A DNA stretch of 24,206 nt from a virus. The stretch spans positions 1 to 24,206 of IMG/VR virus record IMGVR_UViG_3300017598_000237, one strand, 5' to 3'. Positions within the stretch are counted from its first letter, which is position 1; the number at the start of each line of letters is the position of its first letter. Shown here piece by piece: positions 15,572-23,098 of this stretch. The position numbers were made by a program, and so were the translations under genes. A model generated the notes under the pieces. It did not search any database and was not told the DNA's origin. It saw only the letters and a list, made by a program, of their open reading frames with translations.

Positions 15572-17516
15572 CAATTTCTCCTTCTTTGAATGCTACTGAA
15601 CATAAACTATCTAATTTATGTTTTGAGGATTCAAAAATAGAACTTATTTTTGCCACACCCTCATATTTATTTTCTATATCAAACATAGGTATAATTTTAT
15701 CTGATAGATCATCCATTAACTTATCTGTCATAGATGTTAAGAATCTATCATCCGACTTCATGTCAGATTTAGATAATACGAAAACGTAGTTACGAATATT
15801 AGATGTATATTTAATAGAGTATTCATCACTATCTATATATTCTATATATGTATCTATAACGTCATTTTTCGTGGCTTCTAATACACCATGTAAATTATCA
15901 TATATCTCATCGTTCTTAGCGTGCGTAGGTTTAGCTGTTTTCTTACCGTGTTGATTCTGTGGCTGCTCTTTATTAGCACCTGATGCATTTGCACCGTTTA
16001 CTCCTTGAGACGTTGCAGTCTTCTTAGTAGCCATTGATCCACCAGTACCTCCACCGCCAGATTTAGTAACTGTTTTAGTTTGAGTATTACCATTATTTGT
16101 TGTAGTTGTCTTAGTTACTTCATCTTCAGGATAGTCTTCATCAACAGCTTGTATGATAGCTAATGGAGCTTCAACTCTATTAAAATACATATCTTCACGA
16201 TCTTCATCTTTGAGAGGATCTCTTCCGCCGTCTTGACGCATCTCTGTTTCAGTAATTGTATGTTGTGTATACATTTGTGCAAGATGATTTTCTCTCGATC
16301 TTTGTTCTTCTTTGTCAACAGGAGGAAAGAATAATGATACTTTATTATCATCATCTATCGCATCGTATGTATAACCACCTTCAGCTAATAGTTCTTTAAT
16401 TATAAAATCATTAATAAACATAGCTATGATCTTCTGAAACGTTTCAGTAGTATTATGCATGTGCTTATCAACAACCTGTGCTGTTCCACGGTTGGCTGTA
16501 CCACCATCACCCATACCTACAGATGACATACCAAGACCAGCAATTATTCTACCTTTAAAATATCCAAGATATTTCTCAACATCAAGTGCTTTCTTCTCAG
16601 CACCTATAGCTACAACTTCATGTCTCTCAGGTGTAACTATTGCACCATTAGGAGGCATTCTTTGTATCTCTGATTGCATTGCAGAAATCTCATCATCCTG
16701 TCCTGGACGTTCTGCTGTACCTATCTTATATTGATATAATGGTAATGCATGTTGGAATACAAGTAACTCAACATTCTGCTCCATCTTACGAAGAGCTCTA
16801 ATATCATCTAGTACAGGCCAAACTAATGGAGTACCAACTCTAAGACCTGGTTTACGACTATAATACATATGTATCATATTCCATGGTCTCCAGATTTTCT
16901 TCTTCTGCATTCCAGGTATCTGTTGTTTATAACCAATAGGATCGCCGTTTTTCTTAACAGCTAATTCCATTGATACAGTGTCTTCAACGAAATAACCAGC
17001 TACTGGTGCTAGTACTTGTCCTGTAAATGTACGTCTATAACTACCACCGGAGGCGGAGTCATCTCTTACCTTAGATACATATGCATTACTATATGTAACA
17101 ATCTGATAACTAATTTGTCTGAATAATTCATCAGTTGGTGTATTAGTAACCATAGCTATCTGTTCTAATCTTTTTCTTAGATATTTAACAGCATTTATAT
17201 TTCTTCCAACAAACTTATACTCACTTTTCCATATAAGTTCTACGTACTTTTCAACAGCTCTACGAAATAACGAATCAGTATCGATACAATTAGCTATGCC
17301 TGTCATATCGTATTCTGGTTGAGTGTATATCTCAGATCCAGGTTTCTCTGCTATTGATGGGTTATAAACCATGCCAGCATGTTTAGCTCTAGCATTTACT
17401 TTCTTAGGTTTCTTAGCAGGTGGAGTTTTAGCGTTAGCTGAGAGTATAACAGCTTTGTCTTGGACTTCATCCGACTCGCCATTCCAAAATGTTTTAATTG
17501 ATTTTAAGATATCCAT
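15564..17516 (-). CDS. Portal protein
   Basis: 650 aa, ATG at 17516 one base after the stop of the previous gene. The central part shows the portal pattern: a helical wing (DSLFRRAVEKYVELIWKSEY), a stem-like region with APVAGYFVEDT, RPWNMIHMYYSRKPG, GTPLVWPVLDDIRALRKMEQNVELLVFQHALPL, PPNGAIVTPE, KYLGYFKGRIIAGLGMSSVGMGDGGTANRGTA, then a long crown helix from VDKHMHNTTETFQ. Portals are dodecameric rings at one capsid vertex through which the terminase packages DNA. Residues about 465-535 are a Thr/Gly/Asn/Lys-rich linker, and 536-650 form an extra helical C-terminal domain not needed for the portal core. The gene overlaps the protease gene, matching the common terminase-portal-protease order. 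Confidence 0.92.
   Translation of the reverse strand: MDILKSIKTFWNGESDEVQDKAVILSANAKTPPAKKPKKVNARAKHAGMVYNPSIAEKPGSEIYTQPEYDMTGIANCIDTDSLFRRAVEKYVELIWKSEYKFVGRNINAVKYLRKRLEQIAMVTNTPTDELFRQISYQIVTYSNAYVSKVRDDSASGGSYRRTFTGQVLAPVAGYFVEDTVSMELAVKKNGDPIGYKQQIPGMQKKKIWRPWNMIHMYYSRKPGLRVGTPLVWPVLDDIRALRKMEQNVELLVFQHALPLYQYKIGTAERPGQDDEISAMQSEIQRMPPNGAIVTPERHEVVAIGAEKKALDVEKYLGYFKGRIIAGLGMSSVGMGDGGTANRGTAQVVDKHMHNTTETFQKIIAMFINDFIIKELLAEGGYTYDAIDDDNKVSLFFPPVDKEEQRSRENHLAQMYTQHTITETEMRQDGGRDPLKDEDREDMYFNRVEAPLAIIQAVDEDYPEDEVTKTTTTNNGNTQTKTVTKSGGGGTGGSMATKKTATSQGVNGANASGANKEQPQNQHGKKTAKPTHAKNDEIYDNLHGVLEATKNDVIDTYIEYIDSDEYSIKYTSNIRNYVFVLSKSDMKSDDRFLTSMTDKLMDDLSDKIIPMFDIENKYEGVAKISSIFESSKHKLDSLCSVAFKEGEIDG
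15578..15583 (-). promoter_or_regulatory. Ribosome binding site deciding the protease-scaffold start
   Basis: AAGGAG on the minus strand inside the last codons of the portal gene. It lies 6 bases before ATG 15571 and only 3 before the in-frame TTG 15574, which favours the ATG. Confidence 0.7.
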
Positions 17517-17517
17517 A

Positions 17518-19407
17518 TTACACTTTCAAATCCCAACTTGACATTAGTTTAGCTAAATCCATAATTTTATTGCTATTTATTGTTCTAGCACAATCACCGA
17601 TCGCATGTTCTAAATCGCTTTCATTACCGATATTATTTGAACCAGTAACGGGGCTGCTATTTTCAACTCGTTTTGCAGTAGCTAATACTTGATCTGCAAA
17701 CTCAGTTGATTCGCCCATTCTATTTGTTATGAAAGCATGTATTTCATTATCTGTAGGAAATACTACACCTCCGTTAAATCCAAAACCAGCAGGTTTATTT
17801 AAACCTTGCGTTCCTAATCCAGCGTTTATTGGTTCAGTTAATGAACCACCTCTTGATTGATCTGAAGTATCAGATCCATCGGATGCATCGTTTAAGTCTT
17901 CATCTCCGTTAAAATCAGCCTCTATACAAAGTTCATAATTTAACACGGCATCTCTTAGCCATATTAATAAATTAATTAATTTATCTATAGCTGTTATATC
18001 AATCATTTTCTTTTTATCAGCAGATGTAAAATTTTTAGGTCCAGTTGAAAATTCACTAAGGAATCCATTGACCCATCGTTCTACGTCTTTAAATAAACCA
18101 TTTGGACCAGTTACCCAATCAGCTATTAATCTCAATAGCCTTTCAATAGGGAAACATTGTCTCCAGTTTTCATGCCAATTATCTTCAACCCAAGCTAACA
18201 TCTTATAGTAAACTTGATCCTGTAACATCTGTTGCAACGACATTAATATAGCAACGAGTGCTGAAAGAGATGCTTTTGATATAGCTAAACCTAAATCCAA
18301 TGATAACATTAAATCGAATGATATACTAGATTGTAAAAACTTCTTAATAAGATTTAATATAACTATCATCTTATCGAAAAATTCACGAGTCTTAGTTATT
18401 CCTTCGTATTCATAATCACCATTAAGGATGGCTTTAACTGTATCTACTTCTTTTTGAACTACTTTACCAGTCTCAGGATCTATTACTGGATTACCTAATT
18501 CATCTTTTTCGTCAACCCATACTGTATCTTTACCAAAATAAGAATGTGCAGCAGCTGTTATATTCTTTATAAAACAACAAAGAGTTCTTGGGTCATGCCA
18601 CCATTCAACTAAAATTTCCATTAAGTCACTGGTGAACATACGTAGATGTTTATTAACTTTTCTATGTACCTTACCGTAATGAGGAGAATCTTTAAATAAA
18701 CCTTCACTTGCCTTACTTAATTTATCAGGTGCATTTCTAAAAGCATCTATCCCATTCATTCCGTTTCTAATTAACTCTGAATTAGCTATTTCCTTTTTGA
18801 AATTCTCAGCTGATGTTAATCCTTTATTTAAGTAACCATCTTTTCCTACACCAAAACGTGAATTAGTTGCACCAGCAAGCATATTATGAGCTGTATTATC
18901 GTCGTCTCTTATAAAAGCACCGACAGCGTTTATACTATCATCAGCGTAAGAAATAGGAACATCCAATATATGATTTGCGTTTTTATCGTACTTAGAGTTT
19001 ACTTTACTTCTTTCTTCTCTTAGTTGATTCTCATATGTAGTATTAGCTCTACTTCTAGTGTTCTGTATGAAAGCTGCACGATGTTCATCATTATCCTGAT
19101 AAGCACTAAAACTTCCAGAGTACGCGTTTTGTCTAGCTCTACTTGAACTACCTATAACATCTTCATTATATTCTTCTAATATTTCTCTATTATCGTATAA
19201 TGATTGTTGATGTTCTTCATTTAATAAACGTCTGCGGTCATCTTTAAATACATCTCTATTATAGTTCTCTTTTATTATAGCTATGTCAGATTCACTTAAA
19301 CCATTACCAGTTGTTAGTGAATATTCATATAACTCACTTATAACTTCGTAACTAACTTCGTTTTCTTGATCACGTAGAAGATTTATTAAATGCGTATATT
19401 GAGACAT
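17518..19407 (-). CDS. Unknown large protein between terminase and portal (629 aa)
   Basis: 629 aa, start overlapping the previous stop as TAATG at 19407. No family is recognised. Residues 1-150 are hydrophilic and helical, rich in Asn, Arg and Glu, and look coiled. Residues about 255-300 contain two neighbouring Trp (VEWWHD) and Cys-Cys. A hydrophobic and amphipathic block of about 345-400 (FFDKMIVILNLIKKFLQSS, LMLSLDLGLAISKASLSALV, AILMSLQQML) could be membrane-interacting or a buried helical bundle. A Trp-rich segment follows (405-450), then an acidic linker (500-520) and a Gly/Asn-rich tail. Its place before the portal, together with the coupled small gene and the 456-aa gene, suggests a virion or packaging-related role, such as an internal head or portal-vertex protein. 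This is inference. Confidence 0.7.
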   Translation of the reverse strand: MSQYTHLINLLRDQENEVSYEVISELYEYSLTTGNGLSESDIAIIKENYNRDVFKDDRRRLLNEEHQQSLYDNREILEEYNEDVIGSSSRARQNAYSGSFSAYQDNDEHRAAFIQNTRSRANTTYENQLREERSKVNSKYDKNANHILDVPISYADDSINAVGAFIRDDDNTAHNMLAGATNSRFGVGKDGYLNKGLTSAENFKKEIANSELIRNGMNGIDAFRNAPDKLSKASEGLFKDSPHYGKVHRKVNKHLRMFTSDLMEILVEWWHDPRTLCCFIKNITAAAHSYFGKDTVWVDEKDELGNPVIDPETGKVVQKEVDTVKAILNGDYEYEGITKTREFFDKMIVILNLIKKFLQSSISFDLMLSLDLGLAISKASLSALVAILMSLQQMLQDQVYYKMLAWVEDNWHENWRQCFPIERLLRLIADWVTGPNGLFKDVERWVNGFLSEFSTGPKNFTSADKKKMIDITAIDKLINLLIWLRDAVLNYELCIEADFNGDEDLNDASDGSDTSDQSRGGSLTEPINAGLGTQGLNKPAGFGFNGGVVFPTDNEIHAFITNRMGESTEFADQVLATAKRVENSSPVTGSNNIGNESDLEHAIGDCARTINSNKIMDLAKLMSSWDLKV

Positions 19408-19625
19408 TAATTCCCTTTAAATAGTTTATTCCTAGTTTTTAAAGAAGTTGAATTAAGATACCTAGCTTTAAAGAATCCTTTTTTAGCAGTATCCTTCATT
19501 AGTAATTTAGCACCTTCGGAATTATCAACCGTATAAAACATATATTTAACCATTTCTTGTTGTTCTCTAGCTTCGTCCACTAAGTTCTTAACAATAATAG
19601 CTTGTTTATTATATTTACCTGACAT
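19407..19625 (-). CDS. Small basic protein, unknown function (72 aa)
   Basis: 72 aa, overlapping both neighbours by TAATG: its ATG at 19625 uses the last base of the upstream stop, and its own stop supplies the A of the next ATG at 19407. GGAG lies 9 bases before the start (AAAAGGAGTCGTTATAATG). The protein is lysine-rich and mostly helical (an N-terminal helix of about 5-35 with VKNLVDEAREQQEMVKYMF, then a basic half). No motif is recognised. Tight coupling to two large genes argues that it is real and made in step with them. Confidence 0.75.
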   Translation of the reverse strand: MSGKYNKQAIIVKNLVDEAREQQEMVKYMFYTVDNSEGAKLLMKDTAKKGFFKARYLNSTSLKTRNKLFKGN

Positions 19626-20995
19626 TATAACGACTCCTTTTCTACTTTATTTTTTATAGCTTCTGCGTATACAAAACACTCAGGTGGTATAAAACCTGCA
19701 TTAGTAGGTCCAGGTTTGATTTCAGTTTTTATACCTGGACCGAACTTGCTATTTATTTCACCTAATTCATCAGTAGTTTCAATATCAATGTTATAGCTAT
19801 TAGGTATCATAGCGAACCATATACACCCATGTATAAAAATGTTATTAAGTAAAGTCATTAGAAAGAATGGAACTTTTATAATAGACACTATTCCTGGCCA
19901 TATGTAGTCACCAACTATAGTTATATTTTCTATCCAACTCATTTTCTCTAAAAACTTTAGTAGAAACTTTATCATCCCTGTAACTACTTTTGGAACAAGG
20001 CTAATAAGCATCATAAGTAAACCTAATATAAATCCGGATTCTAATGCTGGTATACCTAGATCAAAAAATTTAATTCCGTTATCTATATCAAAGAACGTAT
20101 CTAATGCTGGGTATATAGCAGCTGAATTATCATTTATTTTACTATAATAAGGTTTATTCTGTTTAATAGTATAACCTGAATAAAACCTAGATGAAGGATC
20201 CACTGTATAATCAACTATATCACCTTTTGTAGATTCCCATTTCAATTGAGATTCATGCCAAGGTCTTTCTTCAGCTATAAGTGATGAAAAATCATTTCTT
20301 AATACACTTTCAGCTAAAGTAGCAGCTTTCTTATGTTCACCTGCTGCTTTTAATTCATTTATCTTAACATTTACATCTTCAGGATTAAGAGTTCCAGCTT
20401 TAGACTGAGTTTTAAATGGTTCTTTCATTGCAGGTTTCCCCCACAACATATCCCAAAATAACATTAACAACGCCCAATCTTTCTGGTTTCTAGCTGCTAC
20501 GTAGCTTAGATGTTCTGGCGTTAACTCAGGATCTTCATTATCTTCCGCAACGTCATCATCGTCAGTTAAAGCATCAGCATATGATTCCATGTCGAACTCT
20601 CTACAGTTAAACATAATTGGTCCATCATGTCTCTTAATTTTGCCATGTATAGCTTGAACAGGGTCGAAACCATTGGTAATCCAAGGTAACACTTTAAGTA
20701 AATCTTTAGCTTTTTTATAACAATTCCAATCGATTGATTCTTTGCCACACAACCTACGAGCTGCGTCAGCTAACTCATCCGCTGGAATTTCAAAATCTTT
20801 CATTTGGTCATCGATGATATCATCTAATCTATCGAGGTCTTGATCAACCTCAAGTAAATCAGCCATTACATTATCACGTTCTAGTACAAGATCATTAAGT
20901 CTATCTTGTTCTGTTGGGACATATTCACCTATATCGCTTTCGACACGACCAGGTGTATATTTTACATCTCCTCCATTGCCAAATGGATTAGCCAT
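19625..20995 (-). CDS. Unknown protein with hydrophobic C-terminal segments (456 aa)
   Basis: 456 aa, ATG at 20995 with a near-perfect SD (TAAGGAGG, about 6 bases upstream). It is the first gene after the terminase. Residues about 28-70 are an acidic coiled coil (LNDLVLERDNVMADLLEVDQ and onward). The middle is hydrophilic with an Asp-rich stretch near 143-157. Two strongly hydrophobic blocks follow: 321-346 (GFILGLLMMLISLVPKVV and a helix of Ile/Leu/Phe) and 361-397 (IWPGIVSIIKVPFFLMTLL, FIHGCIWFAMIP). These could span a membrane two to three times, or form a hydrophobic virion element. No signal peptide is visible. The family is not recognised. Together with the 72- and 629-aa genes it forms a block between terminase and portal, where most phages have nothing or only small genes. 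Confidence 0.72.
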   Translation of the reverse strand: MANPFGNGGDVKYTPGRVESDIGEYVPTEQDRLNDLVLERDNVMADLLEVDQDLDRLDDIIDDQMKDFEIPADELADAARRLCGKESIDWNCYKKAKDLLKVLPWITNGFDPVQAIHGKIKRHDGPIMFNCREFDMESYADALTDDDDVAEDNEDPELTPEHLSYVAARNQKDWALLMLFWDMLWGKPAMKEPFKTQSKAGTLNPEDVNVKINELKAAGEHKKAATLAESVLRNDFSSLIAEERPWHESQLKWESTKGDIVDYTVDPSSRFYSGYTIKQNKPYYSKINDNSAAIYPALDTFFDIDNGIKFFDLGIPALESGFILGLLMMLISLVPKVVTGMIKFLLKFLEKMSWIENITIVGDYIWPGIVSIIKVPFFLMTLLNNIFIHGCIWFAMIPNSYNIDIETTDELGEINSKFGPGIKTEIKPGPTNAGFIPPECFVYAEAIKNKVEKESL

Positions 20996-21040
20996 AGATT
21001 TCCTCCTTAGTTAGAAGAGTAGGTATATGGGAATAACCTG

Positions 21041-21057
21041 ATGTTCTCCTAGAACAT
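21041..21057 (-). repeat. Short palindrome over the terminase stop codon
   Basis: ATGTTCT (21041-21047) and its complement AGAACAT (21051-21057) with a 3-base loop; the loop includes part of the TAG stop of the terminase gene. There is no T run on either side, so it is not a terminator. It may fold in the mRNA ahead of the next gene's SD. Confidence 0.4.
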
Positions 21058-22989
21058 ACTACGTGATGGATTACCATTGTTCGACCAACCTGTTCCGAAG
21101 CTAACTTTAACAAACGGACTCCTCTGTTTACCATTATTACTTTTCTTTGCGATGTCGTCATAATCCATATGATTACCTCGACTATCACTGTGATAATTAT
21201 CGGCGTTTAACGCAGGAGCACGTTTTGGTATACCCCTAGTTTCTAATTCATCTTTCTCAACAGAAACTTGCCTATCACTAACATTCATACTACTACCCAT
21301 CAATAACGCTGGCTTATTAGTCATAGCTACTGATGATGCATATGTTACTTTAACTAGTTCACTATATTCCATTTGAAATCCATATAGAGATAACATGAAT
21401 GCATCTAATATATGATCATTCTCTCTACTGAACTGTGGAACACCTTGTGGACTCATTTTATCTATACGATATTCTCTTACCTGACCAACGAGTTTAACTT
21501 TCTCATCTTCAGCTTCAGGTAATAATACCTCATGTCTTTCAATACAGTTTTGTGCATTGTATACCATGAAAGGTTTAACTGCTTTCTTAACTTGTTCCTT
21601 TGTATAAGGATCAGTTACATAGATACTTCCGCCGAATTCTACTGGAACTAATTTCTCAGATATTCCGGACTCTCTATGAGTTCTTCCGTATAATTTAAGT
21701 TCTTCTATATTAGTAGTACCGAAACCAGCATCAACATACATATGATCTATCTTAAAACGCTTATTAAGTTCTATAACACGCTTAATAGATTGAAGTTGTG
21801 TCATATCCTTAATCGCTACAGATTCGCGGTAGAACACTCTGTATTTGCCTTGATACGTAGCCTTATGTACATTATAGTCATGTAGACTCTTAGTATCATC
21901 AGCTAATAGTTCATATTCAATTTCAGTAGGTTCTCTCATGAATTCAGTTATAACAAACTGTGTTCCGTTTTCTTCGCCGTTCCAATCAATACCTAATATA
22001 AATACATTCTGTTTATTCTGTTCTTCACCACACCACCAGTGTCTACCCATTGGATCTACTTGTTCTACTTCAGTGTTATATCTAAGCAAACATTTATCTA
22101 TATGTTCGTGCTTAAATACACCTGCAGCTTCTTCACCAAATATAGCTAGGTACTCATGATTAAATACATGCTCAGGAGATTGATTACGGAATAAGTACTC
22201 TTGTGATTTACTTAAATCCTTACCTTGTGCTTTACAATCAGCAATAGATATCCATTCCGGACTAACATCAGAACCGAAGTGATATTCATCGTAACCAAGC
22301 TTCTTATTGGTGCAAGCCTCGTAGTAAAATTCTCGTCTACCTGTTGGTGTAGAAGAAATAACGAAATTAGTATTCTGCGTTGTAGCCTGGATAGCTAGGA
22401 TAGAATGAATTGCTTCATCTCCCATATAATCAGCTTCATCGAGGTATAAATCATCCGCAGATTGACCACGAATAGATGAACCCTTGTTACCTGTTTTAGA
22501 TCCAGCAGTTAATCCCATTATCCTCGAGCCATTCTTGAACTCAATGGTGTAAGGGTTTGAACTTTGGCGACTTATGGCAGCTTCGATGAATGGATTCCCC
22601 TTAATTAGCTTATTGAAACCATCTTTCCATAACTGTTGCACCTGATTCTTATATGGTGCACATACCAAAATTCTCTTATCATCATTAACAAATGCTTTCC
22701 AAAGCATCTCTATACAGAGAACAATAGATTTACCTACACGTCTTCCGCATCGATAAACCTTTTGCTTTGATTCAGATCTAAGCATGTCTGCCTGATACCA
22801 ACGAACAGAAAGAGCTTTTCTAGGATTTTCAGGATCCTTCAGAAAAGTCTCTGCCCATATCACAGGGTCAAGTTGTATCGAAAGATGATTAATGTCTTCT
22901 TTGGACCAACCTTGCCTAACAAGCTCGCGTTTTTGTGCTGCTGTTAGCTTTCTTACCTTATTTTTAGGTTTATATTTTACTTTATCCAT
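21049..22989 (-). CDS. terL: Terminase large subunit (packaging ATPase and nuclease)
   Basis: 646 aa from ATG 22989; an in-frame GTG at 22995 would add two residues but would sit almost at the predicted transcription start. ATPase domain: an adenine-binding-like RWYQAD before it, Walker A CGRRVGKS (80-88 region), Walker B DLYLDEAD (about 180-187), and coupling motif SSTPTG (212-217). Nuclease domain with the RNase H-like acidic residues: D335 in LGIDWNG, D420 in MYVDAGFG, and D525 or D529 in ENDHILDAF. The C-terminus is Asn/Ser-rich and basic. The protein docks on the portal, drives DNA into the procapsid and cuts the concatemer. No small terminase subunit is seen nearby. The gene opens the packaging and head unit behind a sigma70-type promoter. 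The order terminase, portal, protease, capsid is normal, but three unknown genes separate it from the portal. Confidence 0.97.
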   Translation of the reverse strand: MDKVKYKPKNKVRKLTAAQKRELVRQGWSKEDINHLSIQLDPVIWAETFLKDPENPRKALSVRWYQADMLRSESKQKVYRCGRRVGKSIVLCIEMLWKAFVNDDKRILVCAPYKNQVQQLWKDGFNKLIKGNPFIEAAISRQSSNPYTIEFKNGSRIMGLTAGSKTGNKGSSIRGQSADDLYLDEADYMGDEAIHSILAIQATTQNTNFVISSTPTGRREFYYEACTNKKLGYDEYHFGSDVSPEWISIADCKAQGKDLSKSQEYLFRNQSPEHVFNHEYLAIFGEEAAGVFKHEHIDKCLLRYNTEVEQVDPMGRHWWCGEEQNKQNVFILGIDWNGEENGTQFVITEFMREPTEIEYELLADDTKSLHDYNVHKATYQGKYRVFYRESVAIKDMTQLQSIKRVIELNKRFKIDHMYVDAGFGTTNIEELKLYGRTHRESGISEKLVPVEFGGSIYVTDPYTKEQVKKAVKPFMVYNAQNCIERHEVLLPEAEDEKVKLVGQVREYRIDKMSPQGVPQFSRENDHILDAFMLSLYGFQMEYSELVKVTYASSVAMTNKPALLMGSSMNVSDRQVSVEKDELETRGIPKRAPALNADNYHSDSRGNHMDYDDIAKKSNNGKQRSPFVKVSFGTGWSNNGNPSRSMF

Positions 22990-23004
22990 AAGCACTTACT
23001 ATAT

Positions 23005-23033
23005 ATTATACCTCTTTTTTTTATAAAATTCAA
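23005..23033 (-). promoter_or_regulatory. Sigma70-type promoter, copy B, for the terminase unit
   Basis: Minus strand TTGAAT (23033-23028), a 17-base spacer (23027-23011) and TATAAT (23010-23005). It has the same hexamers and spacing as copy A, with the shared string tactatatattatacct here at 22997-23013. The expected start is near 22998, about 9 bases before the terminase ATG. The SD-like AGAGG nearby lies upstream of the -10 box and so would not be in this transcript. Confidence 0.8.
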
Positions 23034-23044
23034 ATAATTATGTA

Positions 23045-23097
23045 CGTTATATAAAGTTAACACTACCTAACATGACTTAAGTAGTTGATATATAACG
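23045..23097 (-). repeat. Nested inverted repeat before the terminase promoter
   Basis: Outer arms cgttatata (23045-23053) and tatataacg (23089-23097) are perfect 9-bp complements, and inner arms actac (23062-23066) and gtagt (23081-23085) are perfect 5-bp complements. No T run follows on the minus strand, so it is not a typical terminator. It lies between the stop of the upstream gene and the promoter. Possible uses are a weak RNA 3' structure or a protein-binding site. Confidence 0.5.
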
Positions 23098-23098
23098 A

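Noticed and set aside
16160-16354. Minus-strand 64-codon frame within the portal gene
   Set aside because: Alternative-frame shadow inside a well supported portal gene, with no independent signals.
20988-21188. Minus-strand 66-codon frame overlapping the end of terL and the start of the 456-aa gene
   Set aside because: Out of frame with terL over most of its length, with no recognisable features; the strong TAAGGAGG SD in this stretch serves the ATG at 20995.
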